DNA from: Vanessa cardui
Taxonomy: Eukaryota > Arthropoda > Insecta > Lepidoptera > Nymphalidae
Assembly: GCF_905220365.1 (NCBI RefSeq)
Contig: NC_061143.1
Coordinates: forward strand, 9,672,001 to 9,736,000
Direction of reading: 5' to 3'
DNA: 64,000 nt
A program made the position numbers and the translations under genes. The notes under the pieces are model-generated. The model made no database searches, was not told where the DNA came from, and saw nothing but the letters and a program-made list of their open reading frames with translations. How positions within the stretch are numbered: the first letter of the stretch is position 1; each line of letters begins with the position of its first letter. Shown here in pieces: positions 24,407-36,380 of this stretch.

Positions 24407-24750
24407 TGACGGCGTTTCCGTCCTATATCAGGTTGACAAGCTGTCAACCTAGCGAAGCGTCATTGTTGATGGAAGGCGAGCAGCCATCTTGAACGAGACG
24501 GCGCCCGTTTACCACACTTATGACGAATCGCTGTGATTGCCGCCATATTGCCGTTTTGTTTAAACTATTTTAGTTGATTTTTATGTGAAAGTGCTGTGTA
24601 TTCGAACTATTCCTGTGACTACAGTGATTATTAAATTGTAATTAACATTTTGGACTGGATCGTTTATTTTACCACGCCCATCTACCCGCTCTAAATAAAA
24701 TGAGTTCTGGTGACGGCCCTTCTTCTGGTGAAAGCCCTCTTGGCCTTTCA
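24407..24750 (+). repeat. 3' LTR
   Basis: Identical by eye to the 5' LTR, including the AATAAA-ATG overlap, and followed by TATA as in the 5' flank. Confidence 0.95.
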
Positions 24751-25019
24751 TATACTATAAAAAAATTATAAATATTTACGAATTGATTCTCTTTCCTTAC
24801 TATATTCATAGAGCGCATATCGACCTACTTTCTAAATTAGCAACATGATCTTACACAAATTAGAACTCATCAATTACTTATAAAATACCGTTGAAAGAAA
24901 ATAATTGTATGTTGATTAGTATGCATATGAAGAATTCATTGTTTGGACAATTATCATAGTATATAATTACTTATGTATTTTTAAAATAGACAGGCTAGTG
25001 ACCTAATTGCCAAATAAGT

Positions 25020-25235
25020 CACTTGATGCCGATGAACTGCAGCTAGAGGCATTTATACTGCAAGAAATATCAACCATTCTTTACATCGTTAATGCGGTAC
25101 CGACTTTGGGAGTTGCGATGTCATGTCCCTTGTGTTTGTATCTAAACTGGCTTTCTCACTCTTCAAATTGGATCACATCCATACGAATTATAGCTGTTTG
25201 GCGATATATACGACGATTGAGTAGCTACGTACTGA
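25020..25235 (+). repeat. Worn dispersed retroposon
   Basis: GATGAACTGCAGC... to GGCGATATATACGACG resembles the neighbouring copy at 25248 (TGTCCCTTGTGTTTGTA, CTCACTCTTCAA). It is strongly diverged. Confidence 0.45.
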
Positions 25236-25247
25236 ACTAAACAAATT

Positions 25248-25456
25248 TTTTTTTATGCTATAGGTTGGCGGACGAGCATATGGGCCACCTGATGGTAAGT
25301 GGTGACCATCGCCCATAGACAATGACGCTGTAAGAAATATTAACTATTCCTTACACCGTCAATGTGCCACCAACCTTGGGAACTAAGATGTTACGTCCCT
25401 TGTGCCTGTAGTTACACTGGCTCATTCACACTATTTGGCGGTAGAATAACTGATGA
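25248..25456 (+). repeat. Dispersed retroposon, good copy
   Basis: Poly-T, then GCTATAGGTTGGCGGACGAG, the body, and TATTTGGCGGTAGAATAACT at the far end. Confidence 0.7.
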
Positions 25457-25914
25457 ACATAATTTGCTTTTAAAACGTAATAGCAATACTGTTTTTAATA
25501 ACACATCAAAGAAGTGAAAACCCAATATAAGCCAATAAACGAAGAAATCAAACAGAAGAAATTTTGAAAAAAAATATGATGCACGGGCAAACATCAGCCA
25601 GTGGATGTAGCTTTATTGATAACAAAAATAGACCAAACATTTGATCAGACGTAAATGTTAAGTCGAATAATTTTTTCCCTCCGTCAACTGTAAAGCTATT
25701 CTGTAATAAGAAGCAATTCTATCAAAGCCTGTCATTGATTGAACACAAGTCTGAAATGTCAAAATATGATATGTGACATTTTCACCTCTTGGCATAAATA
25801 AAAGCAAAAAATAGATATATGACATTGACTACACTAATTTTTTTTTTAAATATAAAATAATTTATTAACATTAGAATTAACAACATTAAATGCTTAAATA
25901 TACAAATATGAACT

Positions 25915-26130
25915 AAAACTAGTTACTGTATAAATCTTGACCGCGTGGAATGGTGGCAAGAATGCTAGCAGCATTTCCCCGTTGAGTCGCAATTCCGATC
26001 CTCTGGGCAAAAAACGAACCAGATCTCCTGTCACCAGTGGAGGCGAGGTGTTATTAGTGTTGCTGTCGAAACGCTCGGCCCTTGGAGTAGTGGTGCAAAA
26101 AGCTTCATCAAAAGTATAACACCTCGCCTC
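25915..26130 (-). repeat. Dispersed repeat, copy 2 with internal inversion
   Basis: The complement of the 9447-9590 segment, followed by the 9392-9446 segment in the other orientation. The switched part is bounded by a perfect 15-bp inverted repeat (26040-26054 and 26116-26130). Confidence 0.65.
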
Positions 26131-26329
26131 ATTGCCTACACTAATTATAAAATTTATAATATACATGTATCTGAATGACGTATACTGTAGAACAGCTGTC
26201 AACATTTCATGAGTAAATCTTGAAGTGAATTCTTACAGAATCGCACTATAACTGTACTAAATCACTTACACATTTAATTTATATTGAACTGTGTGTATAT
26301 TGACATAATAAGTTCACATCTCACATTAT

Positions 26330-27295
26330 AGACCGGGAGATGATAATGACAAAATATTTGGTCATTTGTACCAGTGTGGCGGTTCTTCAGGGGTCTAATT
26401 ACGTAAAGGCAAAAAGGAAAATGATGGTCATACCGCTCGCACCGGCGGCCTAATCGCGTGGGCTTTAATCGAACGTGTCGGAAAAATAGCGAGTGTCGAA
26501 CGATTTGTTCCACAAAAATGCTTGTATTTTCAGATAGTCGAAAAAAAACGGAGTAGGCGGTAGCGTAATGCCATACTTCTCGGGTGTGGCTTACAGCCCG
26601 CCATACCGACGCGAATACATTAATTTTAATAGAACAATTGAACCATTTGTACCAGGCTATTTTTTTGATAGCTAATTATCGTCGAGTTGCCATTCACGAA
26701 AATCACCTTGCCATACTTTTCCGACAGTTCCCAGTTGCCGCCATATCACTGCAAAGGAGTATTTTTTTTTTTGGCCAAACGATTTGTACCAGTATTGCAT
26801 TTGAATTATTGGAAAGTATTTGGCAAAATGTGACCGTTTTTATTTTTCCCATACTTCTAGTAGGGGGAAAAAGTGCTGCTACACTTGTAATACTTATTTA
26901 TTTAACACCTTTTTAAAATACGACTGTAAAACACGTAAAATTATTTTTTACATCATTTTAATAGAACAATTGAACCAAATGGTTCAATTGTTCTATTAAA
27001 ATTAATGTATTCGCGTCGGTATGGCGGGCTGTAAGCCACACCCGAGAAGTATGGCATTACGCTACCGCCTACTTCGTTTTTGTTCGACTATCTGAAAATA
27101 CAAGCATTTTTGTGGAACAAATCGTTCGACACTCGCTATTTTTCCGGCACGTTCGATTAAAGCCCACGCGATTGGCCGCCGGTGCGAGCGGTATGACCAT
27201 CATTTTCCTTTTTGCCTTTACGTAATTAGACCCCTGAAGAACCGCCATACTGGTACAAATGACCAAATATTTTGTTTTATATCATCTCCCGGTCT
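26330..27295. mobile_element. Foldback element with about 320-bp inverted arms
   Basis: Arms 26330-26650 and 26975-27295 are near-perfect inverted copies ending AGACCGGGAG. ATTAT flanks each side (26325-26329, 27296-27300), though a 3-bp TTA reading is also possible. The middle has no transposase. Confidence 0.82.
26960..26999. repeat. Palindrome at the inner edge of the right arm
   Basis: TAATAGAACAATTGAACCA, two bases AA, then its exact complement. The left half is a direct copy of the inner end of the left arm (about 26629-26647). Confidence 0.9.
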
Positions 27296-27516
27296 ATTAT
27301 AGGTAATACATAAAAATCTATCACGTTAAATGAATATCGGTATGCATTAGTATAAAAGTGACAATCGTACTTACAAAATGTCTTAGTGTGCGTGAGACAA
27401 AAAAATACAGATTATATTATATTTATTTATTTTATTACAACACCGATATCTTGACAAATCACGCGTCGCGAAAATAGATCTTGTATGTACGTTGTGAAAA
27501 ATTAATATCAATGTAA

Positions 27517-28060
27517 AATTCAAATCAAATCAAAATAAACTTTATTCAAGTAGGCTTTTACAAGCTCTTTTGAATCGTAATTTTACAATTAAGTGAAGCT
27601 ACCACCGGTTCGGTAAGTAGATTCTACCGAGAAGAACCGGCAAGAAACTCAGTAGTTACTCTCATTCTACATTTAAAAAATACAAAGTCAAGTTAGTTAA
27701 ATACAATTGTTTAAATGAATATATTCTGCTTGGAAGTCAACAGGTACGAATTAACTCCAGGCTTTTTTATCATCTATAAAATCTTGTATCGAATAATATG
27801 CCTTTTTTACCAATGTATTTTTTATAAACGATTTGAATTTACGAAACGGCAAAGTTAAAAATGTCTGCGGAATTTTATTATACAAACGGATACCTTACCC
27901 CAAGAAGGATTTATTGACTTTGCGGAGTCGGAAACTTGGCGTTATAAGCTTACCCTTACTTCTAGTGCACATACAATGACTATCACTGATTTTATCAAAG
28001 TGATCAATGCTACTGTGAATATACATAATATTGTTGTAAATACACAGTGACATGAACAAT
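27517..28060 (-). pseudogene. CR1-like LINE, 3' portion
   Basis: The - strand reads IPQTFLTLPFRKFKSFIKNT and onward to KKAYYSIQDFIDD, the usual end of a CR1/L2-type reverse transcriptase. It is followed by a 3' UTR and a TTGATTTGATTT tail at 27517-27535. The 5' part is missing or worn. Confidence 0.7.
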
Positions 28061-29065
28061 CAATACAAATAAACAATCTTGCACTGGGAATCATTAAGTT
28101 TCACTACACGAGGTAACACTGTTAAATGTGATAATTTAAACCATACTGGTTGTAATAGACGACAAGCTTTAGAAAACTAAGCAATTAATGTTGAATTGCA
28201 TTTTCACAGCTGATGTGTTAATTTTGTTAATTGATGTTTTCTGTATTGAAATATTCGAGAAAGTTTTGTGTAGACGCAAATCGAAATCTATGTTGTTTAA
28301 GAAATTTCCCACAGAAATTCATTAATTTTTAATCTGTTTTAACTAGTATATTTTCAAATTTTTATTGTATAATGATTAATTATATTATTTTATATAACTA
28401 AACGTTTCAAAATGCTTCTCCTTTTCCCATTTGATAATACCTATCCAAGGAATATTTGCAAAGTTTTGTAAACGTATACACTTTTATTGTTCCATTTATG
28501 AAAAATTCATTTTAATCGAGTTCCAGGCTATTCGTGTCACGTGGTGTGTCACGTCGTCATTTCCGAAGTTAACATAAACGTGACGTCACAATCTTTCACA
28601 GCATTATCATTCACACAATTATGTGTATGCGTAAATACATTCAGGCTACAATCACGGCCTGTGCACTCCTTAACGTAGATATAAAATCTTAGGAAGCAGC
28701 ACAAATCTTCAACATGCGTATTCGCGTTAATATTCGCGAAAGCCGTTTACGCTGGTTCATGGTTACTTCTGCGCAGATGTGGTGCTAACATTAGATTAAA
28801 AGTTCGTTTAGTTCTTAATTGATATTTAGATATTCTCTTATCAGTCCGTGTATTAAAATCTGTCAACATGTCAAATTGCATTCAACTTACTAACTACAGA
28901 GTCTGCAATATTAAAACAATGACCACAACTCAATACATCTGATCGCAGTGAAACCTATTTAGTTTTGAACTTTTTACGTTTCAGTTTAATCGTCATGTTT
29001 CTTTACATGTACAGAAAGGCGATGGTTCTCATCGTTTTCTTCAGGCTTTTTATTTATTTATCTTC
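28061..29065. other. AT-rich DNA with a CRE/E-box patch
   Basis: No gene recognised. GTCACGTGGTGTGTCACGTC at about 28537-28556 and TGACGTCA at 28581-28588 are near each other but no transcript can be tied to them. Confidence 0.35.
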
Positions 29066-29067
29066 AT

Positions 29068-29275
29068 ACTAGCTGTAGCCCACGCATTCGCTCGCGCTTA
29101 AGGGGTTAGGGCTCCCGTTTGGTTGTCACATGTTACGAAAAAAAGTAACCTATGCCCTTCCTTAGAGTTAAAATTTGCTTCATACCAAATTTCACCAAAT
29201 TCGGTTCAACGGTTTGATTGAGAAAGAACAACAAACAGACAGACAGAGTTACTTTCTCACTTAACATATTATTAG
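29068..29275 (+). repeat. LINE-type 3' fragment
   Basis: CTAGCTGTAGCCCACGCATT, TTCATACCAAATTTCACCAA, and AACAGACAGACAGAGTTACT, as in other LINE tails at 17690, 30310 and 30740. Confidence 0.5.
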
Positions 29276-30309
29276 ATATTTCCAAACTTAAATAAAAATC
29301 ATGCAAAGTTAAACTATGTACAATAAAAGACAAATAATCTTACCAATACAAACACTACCCCTACTTTCTTAATTGATACAGAATTAAAAGAAAGTGTATA
29401 CAGCCGAACGTTTGAAAATGAATTAATGGTATTTTCGTAATCAATAATGTAAAAGCAATCAGACGAACGAGACTGATAGCCCAGAAAGCGTTTGATGGTG
29501 TTTGAACGCTCCTTTGATTCCGTAAGTCGCTACTGTTTGAAACACCGCATTGTAAACATTATGGCGTATTTCTTTACGCGTCTGCTTATAACATATCTTG
29601 ACAACAATTTTACCAAAGTTAAAATAAAAGTCAAAAATCTCTGTCTATACATATTGGAATGTCTGTTTGTAACATTTAAATAGCCCTTTTTTCTCTATGC
29701 ATTCGTATACATACACGGTACATATACCAAAATAACATTTTTTACAATTTTTATCTGTCTATTTGTTCCGAGTAATCTCTGAAAGGCATGGACCGATTTT
29801 CATGGGACTTCCACTGGCAAATAACTGATATAATAAGGAGTATCTTAGGCTGCAATAATATTTTTCTTTGTTAAATTCAAACGCGTACACGGTCGCAGAC
29901 ACAGCTCGTTCAAAATAAAAGTGTTTATAATAATTTCCTATTGATAGCCAAAAATCTACCACTGATTCGGCATTTAACACCTCAGACCCAAGAGGAACCG
30001 GCGAAACAAAATCAGAGAGATCAATTTTTTTTTTAATATCATGGAATACTAATACCTACCATAATACGAAAAAGGTATTTTAAATTATTGACTAATATTT
30101 GTTCGAATTATTTGATTTAGTGGATTGTTTTTAGTTTTATTTTAGTATGGGCTAATTGAACTTATTCCTCAATGTTGATGATATTATGACTACTAATCAA
30201 CTGTATCTGCTACTGGAGAAACATTTGGCGCTTCCTTCATCAGGCCGCTCCAGTGCGATATGATGTATAGACATGAAGATCTCCTAACGGTCTCCTTCAA
30301 GAGCCAACA
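29276..30309. other. AT-rich DNA
   Basis: About 29748-29850 matches 39640-39730 (TCTATTTGTTCCG, AATCTCTG, GGGACTT), a low-copy dispersed repeat. No gene recognised. Confidence 0.4.
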
Positions 30310-30915
30310 TGATATAAATCTATACTAATATTATAAATGTGAAAAATACTCTATATGTATGTCTATCGCTCTTTCCAATTAAACTAATGAACCGAATTTG
30401 ATGAAATTTGTGATAAAGTAAACTTGAAATCGAAGGAAGGACATAGGCTAATTTTTTGCTTAACACGTGACAACCAACCTGATGAACCTGATGACCTCAG
30501 ACGAGAGAACATAGTTGACAAGTATTCAATACATAAAAAGGTTTAATATTTAATTTGTGTATGCGTCCTCTATACTCCTAATACAACCCCTATAACGTAA
30601 CGAAACCGCGGGCAACAACTAGACCAAACATAAATAAGGCAATTGAAAATTTATCCGATCCTCACCATCTTCAGTTAAAATACACGTAGGTCTTCTCAAT
30701 TAACGGGACCATGGCTCTCTGCTGAAAATTAATCCATACTTATATTTTAAATGCGAAAATAACTCAGTCTGACTGTCTGTTGCTCTTTCACGGTTACACC
30801 ACTGAATAGAATGTGATGAATGTTGTTATGGAGCTAGCTTGAATTCCAATTAAGGTCACCGTCAAGTATTAGACATAAATACCCTAAAAACTCGCGTGAA
30901 GCAGCGGTTGAACGC
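30310..30915 (+). repeat. Two LINE-type 3' fragments
   Basis: About 30310-30480 and 30735-30915 carry TATAAATGTGAAAA-type heads, ACCGAATTTGATGAA and similar motifs. They are worn, with no coding capacity. Confidence 0.4.
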
Positions 30916-32076
30916 CAGTAATATATATTATAATAAGTAATAATGTAATTTCGCATACCCGCACCTGATATTATTTTTTGGAAATTGAACCACAGGTTGA
31001 TGTTCTCTGCTTTAAATTAATTGGAGCAATGAAATATCTATTTCGGTATAGCAAATCATTCTTGAGCCCTTGATGTGTCTTGTTTGTTTAGAAAAATATT
31101 CAAGGAGGAATAAATAGATTTATTTATAAGTTTGACGAAAATAAATGAGCTGTTGATGTGTTTTCGTCGAAAACGTAAAAAAATGTTTTTGCTAAAACAT
31201 ATTTTCCGAATAAAAACTCAGCAAAATTATTATTGAATTTATCCCTATCCGAAATAATGTCATGAAAACTTGATAAATACTATAAAATTTATATTAGGTT
31301 CAGAGAAAAATTATATGTACCTAGTCAAAAAACATATGTATATAGTCGTGAGTGTAGAGTTGGCTAAGCTTACACAAATATTGTCGTTGAAACTGAACTA
31401 AGCTTTGCTCAATATGGAATTGGTTCTATTTCAATTTGCAAGATTTGATATAACTAAAACATATAAAATAAAATCTTGTAGAAAAGCGCATTTAATTCAT
31501 GTTTAAAATTGTACTAATAATTACAGCAATAGTTACCACCCTCATATAAAGGTTGATATAATAAGTGTTAGGTACTCAAACATGTACTAAAGAGTAACAA
31601 ATAAACAAACCCTTTCATCCTTTCACCCTTCAAACGCATTTGAAATATTAGGTTATTTTACATCATATGTTAAATTTTACTTAACATAATAAACGTATAA
31701 CATTTCGGTCATTACACACATATTTGAAAATGACTTTTAGAGATGAAAACAATATATGATAATATTAATACGTACAATTTGATTTTCTTCAATGTTCATC
31801 TTGTATTGAACCAGCATTAGAATTATACAAAGCTCTAACAATTCAATTACTATCGCTGTGGGCTATATCTGTTGTAGATTTATTATAGCCAACTTGAGTG
31901 CCTCTTAATTACTATCTATAGACAGTGACTTGAATACAAAAAGGTATTTCCACTTCGGTCTACGAGAATTGTCCCTTTAGAAGATTTAAACAGAAAGATC
32001 ACCATTTAATGAAATTGTTTTGCTTTTGTTACCTTTCAATTGGCAAAATTAACTGAGATGGATATTATAAAACTAT
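30916..32076. other. AT-rich DNA with no recognised gene
   Basis: Nothing supported. Confidence 0.4.
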
Positions 32077-32531
32077 CGACCCGCCCCGGCTTCGCTCTGG
32101 TGCAAAACTGATACTAAATGTAATACAGAATTTGTTTGTTTACGAAAACAAATTAGAAACTTCTAAAATTATCAGTGTTTCTTTTCTATAATAAAATATT
32201 ATAAAAATAAAAAAATAAAAAAGCCCTTATATTTCTTGCATAGTTCATTAACAGTGTGAATGCAAAATAAGTTAACAATCAAAATAAATTAAATTAAATT
32301 AAACAAAAATAATGTGATTCTGATGATGTGAACAAATAATTAAATTAGATTATAAATATTATAATTCTTTACTATAATATCCATGTATTAATATATACAA
32401 AATCGTTCCTCTCAAATCACTCTATCTATTAAAAAACCGCATCAAAATCGGTTGCGTATTTTTAAAGATTTAAGCATACATATGAATATAATTATAGAGA
32501 AAACAACTTTGTTTGATACTATGTAGTGATG
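32077..32531 (+). repeat. Dispersed repeat related to 15170-15374, with insertion
   Basis: GACCCGCCCCGGCTTCGCTC at the head and TTTGATACTATGTAGTGATG at the end. About 200 AT-rich bases at 32190-32395 interrupt it. Confidence 0.6.
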
Positions 32532-32811
32532 TACATTGGCTCAAACATAATTAGTATGATCTCAGATCAAGATAGATATTTGTACATTAATTAGCAGTTA
32601 ATTATTTTGTATGTTCTGTTGTACTAAAGCTGTTTTTCTTTTGAGACAAGCAATACATAAGAACAAGTGACTATAAATAACTACGAGGTACTCGATGTTT
32701 TTTTTTTAGAAACTTAGAAATGGAAATCGCCATATTCCTTGTGGCTACAGCTGGCTCACTCGTTTTTCATAATGGAACATAGTAATAGAAAAGTGATGAA
32801 TTTTCAAATCA

Positions 32812-33130
32812 AATCAAAATAAACTTTATTCAAGAAGGCTTTTACAAACAATTCTGAATCGTCATTTTACAATAAAGTCTAGCTAACACCGGTTCGGGAA
32901 GTAGATTCTTCCGAGAAGAACCGGCAAGAAACTCAGTAGTTACTCTTTTTAAATTTTCAATTTGTATAACCTAAAAAGACTAAGGGCTAGGGTAAGGGAC
33001 AACTAATATTTAAAATTGAAAAAAAAAAACACATTAACTGACAAAGTTTCTAAAATAACTTTTTTCTAATATATTCCCTTACATTTTAAAATGTACGAAG
33101 CGTTTCTCGCCTTATACATTATAATTTATA
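32812..33130 (-). repeat. CR1-like LINE 3' end
   Basis: CAAATCAAATCAAAATAAAC at the tail, then ACCGGTTCGGGAAGTAGATT and GAACCGGCAAGAAACTCAGT, shared with 27517 and 62988. Confidence 0.7.
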
Positions 33131-34012
33131 TAAAATATGTAAAACTACAACTAATCCTTGTCGTATTCTTAGTATAGCGCGTGGAGGAATTTTCTAAGTT
33201 GGACAGACTCAGCTAAATGAAGCTCGGTTAAATAATAATTCCCTACGAAATATATTTTTGGAAAGGCTGATAAGCAAGTGAGCTATGTAATATTAAGTAG
33301 GCACCATAATTTCAAGAAGGAAAATAGATTGAAAAAGACAAAGAGAGACAATAGTTTCTGAAATGAAAAAAATAAATAAAGGAAAACTTATAAATAATTA
33401 CATCAATCGATTCAGTTGAGAAACCTTACCTTACTTGGTTGCCAGATCTTCTGGTTTCCGAAACACTGGCATATGTTAAATTAGACGTTAAATTAAAAAT
33501 CAATTTACATTTTATAATATTTATTAAAACTCATATAATGTGAATTTCTAAGCGGCTCCAAGTGGAATAAATACTGATATGATAAAGGGATTCGTAATTG
33601 CTACTCACGTTGATAACTCTCGGATATATTGCGAATAAATTATGCTAATGTCTCTATTGCATTACGTACATTACAATTAGTTGTATCAACATAAGAGGCA
33701 TGATAATTTTAGTACTATCATAAATTGGCTCGGAAGACACTGTAGTTTGTATTATAAGCCTGTAGTGGATTTGAGAAAGATTGTGCCTTAGACGTTTTCT
33801 GATATCGATTCAGAGCGACGTTCCTATTTCGAAATATCAACATGGTGGAATGGTCAAGAAAACAATGGCTTTTTGCTCTCACACTCATAGTGATGTCACG
33901 ATGTTAATTTTACTCGATTTAATGATAAGTTGTAAGAAATTTGAACACAAATTTCGTCAAAATCGTTTGTTGGGAATATCGTTACTAAAAATCGAATTTT
34001 AAATTCCTTTTT
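33131..34012. other. AT-rich DNA with no recognised gene
   Basis: Nothing supported. Confidence 0.4.
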
Positions 34013-34340
34013 ATGTACACTTTGTTTACTTCTGTTGAAAATAAAATAAAGCTAAAGATTAAGACACGTCTCTCGACCATTACTACTCAATTCTTTGGCC
34101 ATGTGGCTAGGCAGAAGGACAACCTGGAAAAACTTATAATATTTGGCCACGTGAAGGGAAGAGAGAGGAAGAGCGCTGTCCCGGTGAATAGACACGGTAA
34201 AGACATCCACAGGATCCAGTGACCGCAAATGGCACAGAATAGGAATGACTTGAAGAAGTTGGTGCGAAGTGTTCAAGAGAGCCACACGCATGGTAGTCAC
34301 GACCCTCAGTGATGAGGAAACGACTAAGAAGATTGGAAAT
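34013..34340 (+). pseudogene. C-terminus of a LINE reverse transcriptase
   Basis: TTQFFGHVARQKDNLEKLII is the FGHxxR...NLE pattern seen at the C-terminal end of RTE/Jockey-type reverse transcriptases. GHVKGRERKS follows, where intact copies have a GKxxGxRxRGR motif. An in-frame TGA at 34220-34222 interrupts the last part. No upstream RT domain is seen. Confidence 0.65.
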
Positions 34341-35173
34341 AAGACCGATGAGCAAGAGGTATTTCATTCAAACCTCTGGTCAAGCCGATAAAAAGTTTCT
34401 TGATTTTTCTATCGAGATATACTCAGCTGTCAAACGTTGGTAAGCACGTAAAGCTATTGGTCGTATGGTTAAATACTCGTGTCTGATTGGCTGTCCCGTC
34501 GGAATACTGGAGACAGATTGGAACTGGTTTTTTGCACTATGAATAATTTGCTTAGTTAATTGGTTTCCCTTGATATTCGCCGTGGTGAAAACGACATCAT
34601 AATCATCATACTTAAAAACTTGATATAAAACTCGCAGTGTTGCCATCCATATTAATAAACTAACTAATTATACAACTTTTTGATATTTCCTAAGAATATT
34701 TGATAAAACCAAGTCCTAAAAGTACTCTCTTATTTAATATAAACAGGTTATAAATATGTATGTCTATTGTTTACTAATTTACGCGTTCAAAGTTTGACAA
34801 TACAGGGTGAATGCTCCGGAAGAACTCGTACTACGTTGTACATTCGTAAACTTTCGAATAAATTTATCCAAAATGGGGGAGTGAGGCTGTTATTTAAAAT
34901 AATATTTTTAAAAATACAAATACTATTACTAGCTGTGGTACTATTACTAGCTGTGGTGTGTGCGGTACAGCTCTTTGTTTAAACGGATCCTAAAGGGCTG
35001 TTATTATTAAATTAGAATTTAAGTTCTACTTTTAGCGATGGTATGGATGGCAAGGAATTAGATTATGTGTTCATACATATAGGTACTGGTAGCGTCTTTC
35101 AAAGGAAGTACGAAAAAAATATAAACAAATCTCAATTTTACGTATATCGTGCGATTTGCTAATAACTCATCTA
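34341..35173. other. AT-rich DNA with no recognised gene
   Basis: A short tandem duplication of ACTATTACTAGCTGTGGT lies at about 34920-34957. Otherwise nothing is supported. Confidence 0.4.
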
Positions 35174-35320
35174 TATTGTGCACCAATAAGAGTTTATTAT
35201 AAATATATCTTTATTTATAATAAGACACCTAACTACTTATTTCCACTTTGATTTTACTTCCTAATTTCTGATAACTTTCCAAATTTCTGATTTTCTCCTC
35301 ATATAGTTGGAATCTTGGAA
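35174..35320. repeat. Left copy of a local duplication
   Basis: AAGAGTTTATTATAAATATA, AATAAGACACCTAACTACTT and later motifs recur at 35640-35775 in the same order. Confidence 0.75.
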
Positions 35321-35324
35321 ATTG

Positions 35325-35632
35325 GAGTCGAGATGGCCCAGTGGTTAGAACGCGTGCATCTTAACCGATTATTGCGGGTTCAAACCCATGCAAGCACCGC
35401 TGATTCATGTGCTTAATTTGTCTTTATAATTCATCTCGTGCTCATCGGTGAAGGAAAACGTCGTTAGGAAACCTGCATGTGACAAATTTCATAGAAATTC
35501 TGGCACATGTGTATTCCACCAACCCGCATTGGAACAGCGTGGTGGAATATGTTCCAAACCGTCTCCTCAAAGGGAGAGGAGGCCTTTAGCCCAACAGTGG
35601 GAATTTACAGGCTGTTGTTATTGTTGTTGTTG
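35325..35632 (+). mobile_element. tRNA-derived SINE (Metulj-like), between duplicated flanks
   Basis: Intact boxes A and B and a GTT-rich 3' end. The flanking sequences at 35174-35320 and 35633-35775 resemble each other, so the SINE lies between two copies of a local duplication. Confidence 0.85.
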
Positions 35633-35775
35633 TATTGTGCACTACTAAGAGTTTATTATAAATATATCTTTATTCAGAATAAGACACTTAACTGCTTATT
35701 TGCAATTTTATTTATCTTTCAAATATGTCCTAATTTTCAAAATTTCTAATTTTCTCCGCATAAAGCTGGAATAGA
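35633..35775. repeat. Right copy of a local duplication
   Basis: Same orientation as 35174-35320, roughly 85 percent alike by eye, separated from it by the SINE. Confidence 0.75.
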
Positions 35776-35948
35776 GTATACATATAAACAGTATGTCAAT
35801 AATTTTGGGCCAGAGACCGATTTATCTGAAAGCAACCGTACGTCTATCCGTCCGCTTATCCGTCGAGCAAATATTCGACAAGAAAAAAATCTCTTTAAAA
35901 CATAGCATACCATAATAAGTTTCACTGATGATATAGTTCATTTTCAAT

Positions 35949-36010
35949 TTAGAGAATTGCATCTCAATGGGGAAATGCTGCTAGCATTGTTGCTAAGGTC
36001 TCGTGATTTT
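35949..36010 (-). repeat. Fragment of the dispersed repeat at 9392 and 25915
   Basis: GGGGAAATGCTGCTAGCATT matches the complement of 25965-25984. Confidence 0.5.
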
Positions 36011-36289
36011 ATCTATTATTAATTTAATTAAAATTATAAATTTAAGTCCTTAGTGTAATGTAAAAATTACATATATTTAAGTAGCTGTATTTACTGAACA
36101 GTTAATTTTAATAGCATTCAATATTCATTTCACTTATCTCAACGTTTAAAGGAGAGAAATAACTAAAGATCATTAATTAACACCAATAATTGTATATTTT
36201 CTACCAATCTGTTATTACATTTAAGTGTTGTATTAACAATCACATAAAATACTAACGGAATAAATATTTACTAGCTAATAATACCGGTT

Positions 36290-36380
36290 ACAGTTGAGAT
36301 GGGTCAGTAGTTAGGACACGCGAATATATCTTGCGATTACAGGCAGGTTTTATGTTAAATTTGGTCTTGTAATTCATCTA
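36290..36380 (+). repeat. Worn SINE head
   Basis: TTGAGATGGGTCAGTAGTTA and the following bases resemble the box A region and the TTTGGTCTTGTAATTCATC portion of the SINE, heavily diverged. Other worn pieces of the family occur at about 3450-3545 and 11364-11425 on the - strand. Confidence 0.4.

Larger units (their letters stand above)
21174..24750 (+). mobile_element. Ty3/Gypsy-type LTR retrotransposon, pol largely deleted
   Basis: Two 344-bp direct repeats, each TG...CA, bound the element, with TATA on both sides as target duplication. In order it holds gag with a CCHC knuckle, an aspartic protease, the first part of reverse transcriptase, then an integrase C-terminal region. The RT palm, RNase H and integrase catalytic core are missing. 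PR-RT-IN order with a Leu-tRNA primer points to the Gypsy group. The LTRs show no difference by eye, so insertion is recent. No purine tract is evident before the 3' LTR. Confidence 0.92.

Noticed and set aside
28537..28590. CRE and E-box cluster as a promoter
   Set aside because: No open frame or first exon could be linked to it.
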